DNA of 24,187 nt. Origin: a virus. A program made the position numbers and the translations under genes. Shown one piece after another: positions 6,261-12,349 of the stretch; position 1 is the stretch's first letter; each line of letters opens with the position of its first letter. Under the pieces are notes generated by a model that saw nothing but the letters and a program-made list of their open reading frames with translations, was not told where the DNA came from and did no database searches. The stretch covers positions 1-24,187 of IMG/VR virus record IMGVR_UViG_3300042465_002407; one strand, 5' to 3'.

Positions 6261-6346
6261 ATTCTTGCTATTTGTGTTATAAAATAAATTAAAATAATAA
6301 ATGCAAATGTTAATTGCGGTTTCTTGTGTTGTAGAAAGTGTTTCAT
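6257..6346 (-). CDS. Very small predicted membrane protein
   Basis: A 29-codon frame, ATG at 6346-6344 and TGA at 6259-6257 overlapping the next start as ATGA. It begins two bases after the preceding TAA and so fills the gap between two genes exactly. The N-terminus is basic (MKHFLQHKKPQ), followed by a hydrophobic helix (LTFAFIILIYFITQIA). It could be a single-pass membrane peptide. Its size limits confidence; tight packing is the main evidence. Confidence 0.45.
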   Translation of the reverse strand: MKHFLQHKKPQLTFAFIILIYFITQIARI

Positions 6347-6347
6347 A

Positions 6348-6545
6348 TTAAAGTTGTTTTGAAGTTAGATAATTATTAAACATTGTATCCATTTGTCCTG
6401 AAGTTAAATTAACTCTATGATTAACCCATTTTTTTAATAAAATTTGTAAATCATTTTCATTAGTTATTTGAAATTTAATTGCTTTTGCAAATTCTTTTAA
6501 ATCGTTAATCATATTAAAATCTTGTGATGTAAATGTAGTTTTCAT
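6348..6545 (-). CDS. First gene of the leftward early operon, unknown small protein
   Basis: A 65-residue helical protein (MKTTFTSQDFNMINDLKEFA onward) with 'LLKKWVNHRVNLTSGQMDTM' in the second half. No domain is recognised. It is the promoter-proximal gene of the leftward operon: a canonical promoter ends about 30 bp upstream (6578-6608), leaving a short A/T-rich leader. Such first early genes in phages often encode host-takeover factors, but nothing in the sequence shows this. Confidence 0.65.
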   Translation of the reverse strand: MKTTFTSQDFNMINDLKEFAKAIKFQITNENDLQILLKKWVNHRVNLTSGQMDTMFNNYLTSKQL

Positions 6546-6577
6546 AATTTGTTTTTTTATTTGTTGTTATCTGAGTA

Positions 6578-6608
6578 CAAATATACAACCATATTTTGAT
6601 TGTGCAAA
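6578..6608 (-). promoter_or_regulatory. Early leftward promoter (TTG - 19 bp - TATATTTG)
   Basis: On the minus strand TTTG occupies 6608-6605 and TATATTTG occupies 6585-6578. The spacer between TTG and the -7 box is exactly 19 bp. This matches the Bacteroidota primary sigma consensus TTG-N19-TAnnTTTG. Transcription would start near 6571 and the first ATG lies at 6545. This is the best promoter match in the window and indicates recognition by host sigma-ABfr-type RNA polymerase. Confidence 0.75.
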
Positions 6609-6668
6609 CTTTTTCAAGTTTATTTTCAATTTATTTTTACTTTGCCTTATTTTATTGGGTTTACAAGA

Positions 6669-6729
6669 CAAAAAATGCCCGATATTTCTACCGAGCATTT
6701 AATGAACTAAACTAAACTTAAAACTATGA
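6669..6729 (-). ncRNA. Candidate small RNA in the divergent region
   Basis: A leftward transcription unit with no ORF. A TATATTTG box (6741-6734) would start RNA near 6729, and a strong intrinsic terminator ends it near 6669. The predicted RNA is about 60 nt: an unstructured U/A-rich 5' part with repeated AGTTT units (AGTTTTAAGTTTAGTTTAGT), then the terminator hairpin. It could be a regulatory small RNA, or an attenuated leader upstream of the early promoter. No similarity to a known RNA family is claimed. Confidence 0.35.
6672..6700 (-). terminator. Intrinsic terminator, leftward
   Basis: On the minus strand AAATGCTCG (6700-6692) pairs with CGGGCATTT (6681-6673) through nine positions including one U-G wobble, with a 10-nt loop, followed by a run of six T overlapping the stem base (6675-6670). 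On the plus strand the same hairpin has a C-A mismatch and no T-run, so it acts leftward. It lies upstream of the early promoter and may block antisense transcription from the late region or end a small RNA. Confidence 0.7.
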
Positions 6730-6733
6730 GCAA

Positions 6734-6763
6734 CAAATATAAAAAAATAATTGAATAAAGTAA
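6734..6763 (-). promoter_or_regulatory. Second candidate leftward promoter
   Basis: The minus strand has TATATTTG at 6741-6734, an exact TAnnTTTG match, with TTA (not TTG) at 6763-6761 and a 19-bp spacer. It points toward the terminator at 6672-6700, about 35 bp downstream. Weaker than the 6578-6608 promoter. Confidence 0.4.
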
Positions 6764-6785
6764 CCATTATAAATATTTTTATTTG

Positions 6786-6793
6786 TACATTTG
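6786..6793 (+). promoter_or_regulatory. Weak rightward -7-like box TACATTTG
   Basis: TACATTTG matches TAnnTTTG, but it lies only 4 bp before the ATG at 6798 and no TTG sits 17-23 bp upstream. If used, the transcript would be almost leaderless. No better promoter for the rightward genes is seen between 6700 and 6798. Confidence 0.2.
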
Positions 6794-6797
6794 TTTA

Positions 6798-6971
6798 ATG
6801 GAAAACAAATTAACATCGTATGAAGTACAAATATTTGAACTTTCATTTAAGGAAGGCTTAATAAAATTTAGTCGGGATAGTGGAATTTCTATCTATGCTA
6901 TTCAAAAGGTAAGAAACAAATTTAAAAAGTTAGGATTAAAATATGAGCTATGGGAAAAACAATATACTTAA
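6798..6971 (+). CDS. Small HTH-like protein, first rightward gene
   Basis: A 57-residue protein started at the ATG at 6798 (MENKLTSYEVQIFELSFKEG). A TTG further upstream is in frame but its extension overlaps the -7-like box, so ATG is preferred. The sequence 'FSRDSGISIYAIQKVRNKFKKL' resembles a sigma-region-4 or HTH recognition unit: a helix, the turn 'GIS', and a basic second helix. It stands first in the rightward arm and may be a regulator. The last 22 bases overlap the next small ORF in another frame. Confidence 0.6.
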   Translation: MENKLTSYEVQIFELSFKEGLIKFSRDSGISIYAIQKVRNKFKKLGLKYELWEKQYT

Positions 6972-7060
6972 CACCAGAATACTTGACAGAAAATAATTTA
7001 TGGGATAGCATTTGGTTAGAAGAAAAATACCCAGATTATTTTATAAATAAAAATAAATAA
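6950..7060 (+). CDS. Small unknown protein (36 aa)
   Basis: A 36-codon frame, ATG at 6950, TAA at 7058-7060, overlapping the preceding gene by 22 bp and ending 7 bp before the next start. The protein (MGKTIYLTPEYLTENNLWDS onward) is acidic and aromatic with the phrase 'WLEEKYPDYF'. It has no recognised domain. Packing between two genes supports it, but the length makes it provisional. Confidence 0.45.
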   Translation: MGKTIYLTPEYLTENNLWDSIWLEEKYPDYFINKNK

Positions 7061-7067
7061 TACAATT

Positions 7068-7286
7068 ATGGTAGTTGCAAAGTTACTTATGTACGGATTG
7101 ACAGATGAAGATGAGTATTTAACTGACTTCCATTTTGACGAGAACCAAGCGCAGGGAGTATTTGTAAACGAAGATGGTTATCTCGGTGTTATTTTAAGCG
7201 GACAGATCTATGAGTTAGAATATAGCGAAAGTTTATTTGAGCATATCAAAAGTGTTTTGGCATTAAAAACTTTAGGATTTAATTGA
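7068..7286 (+). CDS. Small acidic protein, unknown
   Basis: A 72-residue acidic protein. The middle looks beta-rich ('QAQGVFVNEDGYLGVILSGQ', then 'IYELEYSESL') and the end is a short helix. No motif is recognised. The stop lies one base before the sigma-like gene start, so the two are probably co-transcribed and possibly translationally linked. Function unknown. Confidence 0.65.
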   Translation: MVVAKLLMYGLTDEDEYLTDFHFDENQAQGVFVNEDGYLGVILSGQIYELEYSESLFEHIKSVLALKTLGFN

Positions 7287-7287
7287 T

Positions 7288-7719
7288 ATGTTAGAACTAC
7301 TTTGTAAAAAAGATGATTTTTGGAGAAGGGTAGCCTTTAATATTTGCAAAGACAAAACACTAGCCGATGATTTAGTACAAGATATGTACATAAAATTATC
7401 GGATTGCACAAAAGAGATAAACGATTTCTATGTAATAATTACAATTAAGAATATATTTCTAAATCATCTTAAAAAAGAAAGTTTAACAATCAATATTGAT
7501 GATTACGATTTCAAAGATATGTTAACTACTTTTGAATTAAACGACAAAGAAATTAATTTCATAGGTAGATTAAAGTGGTACGAAAGAGATGTAATAGAAA
7601 TGACTTACGACAAATCGTTTCACGAAATACAAAGAGATTTAAACGTAAACTATCAATTTGTTAGAAGAATATTAATTAAAGCACAAACTAAATGGCAAGA
7701 AGAAAATCAGAAGGCTTAG
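7288..7719 (+). CDS. Phage-encoded ECF-like sigma-70 family protein
   Basis: A 143-residue protein with the two-domain outline of ECF sigma factors. Region 2-like: ADDLVQDMYIKL (26-37), which matches the 'A(E/D)D(L/I)xQ(E/D)xF(I/L)' core that contacts RNA polymerase and the -10 element. Region 4-like: LKWYERDVIEMTYDKSFHEI (95-114) followed by QRDLNVNYQFVRRILIKAQ (115-133), the -35-binding helix-turn-helix. It is shorter than typical ECF factors (about 170-190 residues). Position just upstream of the terminase genes recalls ArpU- and RinA-type late regulators of other phages. It may direct late transcription, possibly from the TTGTAACAAAAA sites at 9803, 17071 and 20186; this link is inference. 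Confidence 0.7.
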   Translation: MLELLCKKDDFWRRVAFNICKDKTLADDLVQDMYIKLSDCTKEINDFYVIITIKNIFLNHLKKESLTINIDDYDFKDMLTTFELNDKEINFIGRLKWYERDVIEMTYDKSFHEIQRDLNVNYQFVRRILIKAQTKWQEENQKA

Positions 7720-8060
7720 GAGATACTATTGAAAAAGTTACAAAAGCAACTGGAGTTAAAAAGTTAATTGAAATATTTGTAGACGGTCAAGACTGCGGAT
7801 GTGATGAACGCAAACAAAAGTTAAACGTTTTATTCGCTTATAGATTAAAGGCACGATGTTTGACAGAGTTAGAATATAATCAATGGAAAGAGTTTATGGA
7901 AGTTAGAACGATAAGACTTTCAGCAGAACAAGTTAAATATGTATGTGAATTGTATGCTTCTGTTTTTAGTAGACAAGTTTACGTTCCTTGCTCAGGTTGT
8001 AGTCCAGCACCTTTAATTTCAATGATTGATAAGTTAGACAAAGTTTATAACCAATACTAA
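7692..8060 (+). CDS. Cysteine-rich conserved-type phage protein, unknown
   Basis: A 122-residue protein overlapping the sigma-like gene by 28 bp. It begins with 'GLGDTIEKVTKATGVKKLIE', followed by 'DCGCDERKQKLN' (Cys35, Cys37), and has further cysteines at 56, 85, 100 and 103 ('PCSGCSPAP'). The cysteines could bind a metal. Similar short proteins starting 'GLGDTIEK.TKATGIKKL' with a 'CGCD.RK.KLN' box occur next to terminases in Bacteroidota phages, in my recollection, without known function. The overlap with the sigma-like gene suggests coupled synthesis. Confidence 0.7.
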   Translation: MARRKSEGLGDTIEKVTKATGVKKLIEIFVDGQDCGCDERKQKLNVLFAYRLKARCLTELEYNQWKEFMEVRTIRLSAEQVKYVCELYASVFSRQVYVPCSGCSPAPLISMIDKLDKVYNQY

Positions 8061-8066
8061 AACACT

Positions 8067-8321
8067 ATGAAAAAATTAATTTTATTACCGATTATCGCAT
8101 TATTATTAAGTTGTTCAGCTGAGGAAAAAGTAAGAGCAGCAGGAGAATGCGATTGCAGAACAGAATATTATAGAGCAGTACCTCCAGTTGGTGGTGGCTC
8201 ATTAGTTTACACTTTTATATTTTCAGAAGCTACAAAGTTTGATTGTTTAAATGATGTATATGGATATTATTTTCCAGTTAGTAATATGAATTATAACACA
8301 GCAAAAGTAGTTTGCGAATAA
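8067..8321 (+). CDS. Small phage-encoded lipoprotein
   Basis: An 84-residue protein with a clear lipoprotein signal: a basic start (MKK), a hydrophobic core (LILLPIIALLL), and a lipobox LLSC (13-16) with Cys16 as the predicted lipidated residue. Mature Cys is followed by S-A-E-E; acidic residues just after the lipidated Cys resemble the surface-export signal of Bacteroidota lipoproteins. The mature part has four more cysteines (28, 30, 59, 83) that could form disulfides. It lies between the Cys-rich gene and terminase, preceded by AACACT-ATG. Phage lipoproteins often block superinfection; a moron role is plausible but not shown. Confidence 0.75.
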   Translation: MKKLILLPIIALLLSCSAEEKVRAAGECDCRTEYYRAVPPVGGGSLVYTFIFSEATKFDCLNDVYGYYFPVSNMNYNTAKVVCE

Positions 8322-8343
8322 TTGTTTAAACAAAACAAAAACG

Positions 8344-8622
8344 ATGGCAGGAAAAGGAGGAGCAATAGCAGGAAACGGAAGAAAATCAAAGGATGAAGAA
8401 AATAGAATTAGAGATTTAATGAAGCCTCATTCTATTCACGCAATTAATTGTTTAGTTAATATAGTTAAAGATAAAGATGCAAGACCAGCAGATAAAATAA
8501 GTGCTTCTAAATTAATTATAGAGTACACTTATGGCAAACCAAAAGAAACAGTTGAAACAACGCACAATCTTAACAGCTTTGATATAAAAGAACTATTCAA
8601 GTTTGATAATAGTAAAGAATAA
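8344..8622 (+). CDS. Terminase small subunit-like protein
   Basis: A 92-residue protein starting 'AGKGGAIAGNGRKSKDEENR', the Gly/Arg-rich start typical of small terminases. A helical domain follows ('IRDLMKPHSIHAINCLVNIV', 'RPADKISASKLIIEYTYGKP'), including the familiar 'A..I.YTYGKPKE' end of many small terminase families. The small subunit recognises the packaging site and stimulates the large subunit. It overlaps the large terminase start by 20 bp. Assignment is by position and pattern. Confidence 0.8.
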   Translation: MAGKGGAIAGNGRKSKDEENRIRDLMKPHSIHAINCLVNIVKDKDARPADKISASKLIIEYTYGKPKETVETTHNLNSFDIKELFKFDNSKE

Positions 8623-9799
8623 ATATAAAGCATTAGGTAGCGACAGCAGATATTATATTGTATCGGGAGGGAGAGGTAGCGGAAAATCTTATTCCGTTAA
8701 CCTCTTTTTGCTTTTACTTACATACGAAAGCGGACACACTATTTTGTTTACTCGTTATACTTTAACTTCTGCTCACATTTCAATCATTCCTGAGTTTATA
8801 GATAAGATTGAAACAGCACAATTACAGAATGATTTTTATATTACTAAAGATGAAATTATAAATCTAACAACGGGTTCAAAGATTTTATTTAAAGGAATTA
8901 AAACAGGAAGCGGAACACAAACTGCAAACCTTAAATCTTTAGCTGGTGTTACAACTTGGGTGTTGGATGAAGCAGAAGAACTAATTGACGAAGATATATT
9001 TGACAAAATTGATTTATCTATTCGACATCAAACAATTCAAAACCGTATTATCTTAATTCTAAATCCTGCAACAAAAGAACATTTTATTTACAATCGTTTT
9101 TTTGAAAGCAGAGGAGTGCAGGAAGGAAGTAATGCAACAAGTAAAGATACAACGTACATTCACACCACATATTTAGATAATAAAGAAAATCTATCAGAAA
9201 GTTTTATTAATCAAATAGAACGCATTAAAACAAGCAACCCATCAAAATACAAACACGTTATACTAGGAGGTTGGTTAGATAAAGCAGAAGGAGTTGTATT
9301 TACCAACTGGAGCATTGGAACTTTCAATCCTGATAACTTACAAACATCATTTGGTCAAGATTATGGATATAGCATTGACCCAACTACATTAATAGAAGTT
9401 GCTATTGATAAAAAGCAAAAAAAGATTTATGTAAAGGAGCATTATTGCAAAACTAGATTAACTACAAGCGAGATAGCTTCTTTAAATAGCACTCACGCAA
9501 TGCGTAAACTTATAATCGGAGATAATGCAGAAGGAAGATTGATTGATGAATTACGTGCTAAAGGAAACAATATAGTTCGATGCGATAAACCACCAATAGA
9601 GTTTGGTGTTTCATTAATGCAAGACTTTGAAATTATAGTTGATAACGATAGTTTAAATATTGTTAAAGAAATGAATAACTATGTTTATTTAGATAAAGGC
9701 AGTAAATTATATGTGGATAAATTTAATCACTGCATCGATGCAATTCGTTACAATGTAGTTTACCACTTAGGCAGTTCATTCGGTATCACAATCCGATAA
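8603..9799 (+). CDS. terL: Terminase large subunit
   Basis: A 398-residue DNA-packaging motor protein. Walker A is GGRGSGKS (22-29), Walker B VLDEAEE (120-126), and the coupling region follows ('ILILNPAT', 150-157). The nuclease domain has candidate metal-binding acidic residues: Asp253 (GQDYG), Asp307 (GDNAE) and Asp379 (HCIDAIRY), in the order seen for RNase H-like terminase nucleases. The only nearby start is a TTG at 8603; no ATG occurs before Walker A, and the reading starts inside the small terminase gene, which favours coupled translation. The family is PBSX/Terminase_3-like by pattern. Confidence is high for function, lower for the exact start. Confidence 0.93.
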   Translation: MIIVKNKYKALGSDSRYYIVSGGRGSGKSYSVNLFLLLLTYESGHTILFTRYTLTSAHISIIPEFIDKIETAQLQNDFYITKDEIINLTTGSKILFKGIKTGSGTQTANLKSLAGVTTWVLDEAEELIDEDIFDKIDLSIRHQTIQNRIILILNPATKEHFIYNRFFESRGVQEGSNATSKDTTYIHTTYLDNKENLSESFINQIERIKTSNPSKYKHVILGGWLDKAEGVVFTNWSIGTFNPDNLQTSFGQDYGYSIDPTTLIEVAIDKKQKKIYVKEHYCKTRLTTSEIASLNSTHAMRKLIIGDNAEGRLIDELRAKGNNIVRCDKPPIEFGVSLMQDFEIIVDNDSLNIVKEMNNYVYLDKGSKLYVDKFNHCIDAIRYNVVYHLGSSFGITIR

Positions 9800-9802
9800 T
9801 TG

Positions 9803-9837
9803 TTGTAACAAAAATAACTTTTTTTTGTTCTTATAAT
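9803..9837 (+). promoter_or_regulatory. Repeated late-promoter-like element (copy 1)
   Basis: TTGTAACAAAAA at 9803-9814, then TTTTGTTCTTATAAT immediately before the ATG at 9838. The 12-mer and the 3' block are the same as in the copy at 20186, and the 12-mer also occurs at 17071. The core TTGT-A-ACAA is palindromic. From TGTAAC, 17 bp lead to GTTC, a layout similar to ECF-sigma promoters. Precedes the tail-gene block. Confidence 0.55.
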
Positions 9838-10449
9838 ATGAAAGTATTATTACCTGAGAGCATAGATGATATTACACTAGAGCAATATCAAAAATACCAA
9901 GAATTACTCAAACGTGAGGACTTGGAACAATACCCATTTAACAAACGTAAGTTAGCAATATTCACAGGTATTAAAATGAATATCGCAAACCAAATATCTA
10001 TTAAGGATATTAACGAAATGATAGCGCAAATTGATTTAGCGTTAGAACAAACCGTAGTATTTAAACAACGTTTCTTTATTGACAAAGTAGAGTTTGGTTT
10101 TATTCCTAACCTTGACAAAATGTGCGGTGCTGAATATTTTGACTTAGGTAAATACTCAACTGAGATTGAAGATTTACATAAAACAATGTCAATACTTTTC
10201 AGACCAATTACAGAAGCTGACGGTTTTGGTAATTACAAAATTAAAGACTATAACGGAACTGAGGAACTTTGCGATGTAATGAAGTTAATGCCTTTGTCAG
10301 TTGTAAATGGCGCATTGGTTTTTTTTTCGAGTTTAGCCAACGAGTTGTTGAACTATATCCAGAGATATACGAAGGAGGAACAAGCGAAGGAAACACAGCA
10401 TCAAATTACTTTCGCAAATGGGGATGGTACGCAACCATTGATGAATTAG
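9838..10449 (+). CDS. Tail assembly chaperone, short form (G-like)
   Basis: A 203-residue protein. The start at 9838 directly follows the repeated element. It opens with 'LPESIDDITLEQYQKYQELL', typical of Bacteroidota phage proteins in this position. The body is helical and acidic and reaches 'VVNGALVFF' before a T-run at 10319-10327. The open frame overlaps a second frame (to 10589) by about 124 bp. That arrangement, together with the position ahead of the tape-measure gene, is the hallmark of G/GT tail assembly chaperones, where the short form is made without frameshifting. It is predicted to bind the tape measure protein during tail assembly. Residues 164-203 follow the slip site and look low in complexity. 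Confidence 0.7.
   Translation: MKVLLPESIDDITLEQYQKYQELLKREDLEQYPFNKRKLAIFTGIKMNIANQISIKDINEMIAQIDLALEQTVVFKQRFFIDKVEFGFIPNLDKMCGAEYFDLGKYSTEIEDLHKTMSILFRPITEADGFGNYKIKDYNGTEELCDVMKLMPLSVVNGALVFFSSLANELLNYIQRYTKEEQAKETQHQITFANGDGTQPLMN
10320..10326 (+). promoter_or_regulatory. Candidate -1 ribosomal frameshift site (T TTT TTT)
   Basis: Nine T run from 10319 to 10327. In the upstream gene's register the codons are GTT TTT TTT TCG, so positions 10320-10326 form the ideal X XXY YYZ heptamer T TTT TTT. A -1 slip moves the ribosome into the frame ending at 10589. A perfect 6-bp hairpin (TATATC-CAGA-GATATA, 10354-10369) lies about 28 nt downstream, farther than the usual spacing. Confidence 0.65.
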
Positions 10450-10589
10450 CAAAAGGAAATATATTAAACTATAAAAAAATAGTTAAGTTAAATGTTCACG
10501 AAATACATTTATTTCTAGCACATAAGATTGACAAAATGAAAATGAAAGCATCGGTTATGAAACAAAGCACTAATTCAATAGAGATATGA
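10326..10589 (+). CDS. Tail assembly chaperone, frameshift extension (T-like)
   Basis: This -1 frame continues the chaperone after the T-run. It contributes 87 residues (FEFSQRVVELYPEIYEGGTS onward), so the long form would be about 250 residues. The part 'SNYFRKWGWYATIDELAKGN' followed by 'VHEIHLFLAHKIDKMKMK' looks like a conserved phage family rather than random reading. It lacks a usable start: the only upstream ATG in this frame (10269) lies inside the chaperone gene and the intervening residues are out-of-frame readings of it. The stop overlaps the next start as ATGA. Expressed by frameshift, in my view; a plain sequencing indel in the T-run is the main alternative. Confidence 0.65.
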   Translation, partial: FEFSQRVVELYPEIYEGGTSEGNTASNYFRKWGWYATIDELAKGNILNYKKIVKLNVHEIHLFLAHKIDKMKMKASVMKQSTNSIEI

Positions 10590-11047
10590 ACCAATACACA
10601 GAGTTACTTTATTACATAAAATCTTTAGCCGAAGCTGATAGTTTAGTAAATACAGTTACTAAAGGCGATTTTGACCTTTTGGATTTAGACAAGATGAATA
10701 TATTTCCTTTAGTTCATATTGCTATTGCTGGTGCAAGTTTTACAAATGGTTCAACTGTAAATTTTAGCGTTCAAGTTGGTTGCTTTGACATTCGAGATAT
10801 TAATAAAGAGATAAGAACAAATAAGTTTTGGGAACAGGATAATGAAGTTGATAATCACAATACAACTTTAGCAATTTTAAATCGTATGTGGTTAAAAATG
10901 TACACTGACTTTGAGCAAAACAATATTACAGCAAGTGAAAGTCCAAGTTTAGATATTTACAGTTTTGTGCGTTCAAATACTTTGGATGGTTGGATATTAT
11001 CATTCGACGTTGAAGTTCCAAACACAACTATTAATTTATGCACGTAA
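10586..11047 (+). CDS. Tail terminator/completion-like virion protein
   Basis: A 153-residue protein. It shows 'VNTVTKGDFDLLDLDKMNIF', then 'PLVHIAIAGASF' and 'VNFSVQVGCFDIRD', and ends with 'WILSFDVEVPNTTINLC'. This pattern (L.KM.IFPL.HI ... F.V.V...DI) recurs in tail-module proteins of Bacteroidota phages that I associate with tail terminator or minor tail roles. No catalytic motifs. Gene order (after chaperone, before an HK97-gp10-like gene) agrees with a head-tail joining or tail-terminating function, but the fold is not certain. Confidence 0.5.
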   Translation: MNQYTELLYYIKSLAEADSLVNTVTKGDFDLLDLDKMNIFPLVHIAIAGASFTNGSTVNFSVQVGCFDIRDINKEIRTNKFWEQDNEVDNHNTTLAILNRMWLKMYTDFEQNNITASESPSLDIYSFVRSNTLDGWILSFDVEVPNTTINLCT

Positions 11048-11051
11048 TAAA

Positions 11052-11579
11052 ATGAGTGTTCAAACTGCATTAAATAGTTTTGGAAAAAACATAGTTCAAC
11101 AATCTAGAAGTAACCTAACTAAAAAAGGCAAAAAAAACACAGGCGATTTATATCAATCTATTAGTTACGAATTAAACGTTTCTAAAAATAGTTTTCAGCT
11201 TTCGTTTAGTATGACTGATTACGGTCAGTTTGTTGATAAAGGAGTTAAAGGAGTTAGTTCAAGTTCTAAAGCACCAAACAGTCCGTTTAAGTTTGGAACA
11301 GGAAGCGGATTTAAAGGAGGTTTAACAAAAGGGATTGATGCTTGGGTTCAAAGAAAAAGAATACAGTTTAGACAAAAAGAAGGTAAAGGAGTTAAAGGTC
11401 AGTTATTAAGTTATAAAGAAACTGCTTTTTTAATTCGTAGAGCAATTTGGAATAAAGGAATTGAAACAACAAACTTTTTTACAACACCATTTGAAAACGA
11501 GTTTAAAAAGTTACCTGAGCAATTAGTCGAAGCATACAATTTAGAATTAGATACATTTTTAAAATACACTTTGAAATGA
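11052..11579 (+). CDS. HK97 gp10-like head-tail/neck protein
   Basis: A 175-residue basic protein from ATG 11052, four bases after the preceding stop. An earlier in-frame ATG at 10965 would overlap the previous gene by 83 bp and lacks a reason to be used. Residues 56-67 (DYGQFVDKGVKG) match the 'YA.FVE.GT' hallmark of HK97-gp10-like proteins. 'FKFGTGSGFKGG' and 'IDAWVQRK' follow. These proteins act at the head-tail connector or tail-completion ring. The stop overlaps the next start (ATGA). Family assignment is by motif and position. Confidence 0.68.
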   Translation: MSVQTALNSFGKNIVQQSRSNLTKKGKKNTGDLYQSISYELNVSKNSFQLSFSMTDYGQFVDKGVKGVSSSSKAPNSPFKFGTGSGFKGGLTKGIDAWVQRKRIQFRQKEGKGVKGQLLSYKETAFLIRRAIWNKGIETTNFFTTPFENEFKKLPEQLVEAYNLELDTFLKYTLK

Positions 11580-12349
11580 TAAAGAACTTATCGCCTTACT
11601 ATTTAACGATACCATTTGTATCTCCAACATCGGGTTTAACTTGCACAGCTTACACTTTGCAGGTTTTTATTTGGGATGGGTTAAAAACTTCCGTTCCAGC
11701 AGAACCTATTTACGAGATTAGAAAACAAAATGCAACTGCTTCAATAGGTAATGACAGAATTAATATTGCAAGGTTAATATCTTCATTTATAAACTTGACA
11801 GCCCAAACAATGACTGTTACAGATTTATACGATGCAAACAATCAACTTTGGGTTCGTAGTCAAGTAAGATATGAAACATCAAACCCAACAGACTTTTTGC
11901 CTAAACTAACTACAACATCATTAACGTTAAAAGGTTATGCTTATGGAATGGAGGGCGAAAATACAACCATACCTGCAAATAATATTTTAATGCAAGGAAC
12001 GGAGTTTAAAGTATCTCGCAACGGGTTTTTTAATATTCCAATATATGTTGGAGAACCAGTTTATCCACCTGTTGAATTTTTAATAACTAACATCGTTGTT
12101 GACGAAGCACCAATGTACACTTTAACATATACTAGAGATGGTTTATATGATGATTTGCAATATCGTTACAGATTGCAACCTTCAACGGATTGGATAGTAG
12201 GAGATGATTTATTTACTTATGATGATTTTCCTGATATTGCAATAACGCTTCCATTAGTAGCAGGAGATTATGATGTTCAAATTTACGCTTACGATGTTAT
12301 TAATAACTTTTTAGCTTACTCTAATATTTACGAATTAACAATAGTATAA
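11576..12349 (+). CDS. Tail/baseplate-associated virion protein, unknown
   Basis: A 257-residue beta-rich protein beginning 'IKNLSPYYLTIPFVSP' and continuing 'CTAYTLQVFIWDGLKTSVPA'. Such an N-terminus is familiar in tail modules of Bacteroidota phages. The C-terminal 90 residues ('FLITNIVVDEAPMYTLTYTR' and 'LPLVAGDYDVQIYAYDVINN') resemble a fibronectin-type III or Ig-like beta-sandwich. Such domains decorate phage tails and may bind cell-surface glycans. No enzyme motif. Coupled to the next gene by a TAATG overlap. Confidence 0.6.
   Translation: MIKNLSPYYLTIPFVSPTSGLTCTAYTLQVFIWDGLKTSVPAEPIYEIRKQNATASIGNDRINIARLISSFINLTAQTMTVTDLYDANNQLWVRSQVRYETSNPTDFLPKLTTTSLTLKGYAYGMEGENTTIPANNILMQGTEFKVSRNGFFNIPIYVGEPVYPPVEFLITNIVVDEAPMYTLTYTRDGLYDDLQYRYRLQPSTDWIVGDDLFTYDDFPDIAITLPLVAGDYDVQIYAYDVINNFLAYSNIYELTIV

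Noticed and set aside
6726-6758. Short plus-strand ORF of about 10 codons (ATGAGCAAC...)
   Set aside because: Too short, ends at once, and coincides with the candidate leftward promoter region.
10965-11051. Earlier in-frame ATG for the gp10-like gene
   Set aside because: It would overlap the previous gene by 83 bp and adds residues that are out-of-frame readings of it; ATG 11052 is better placed.
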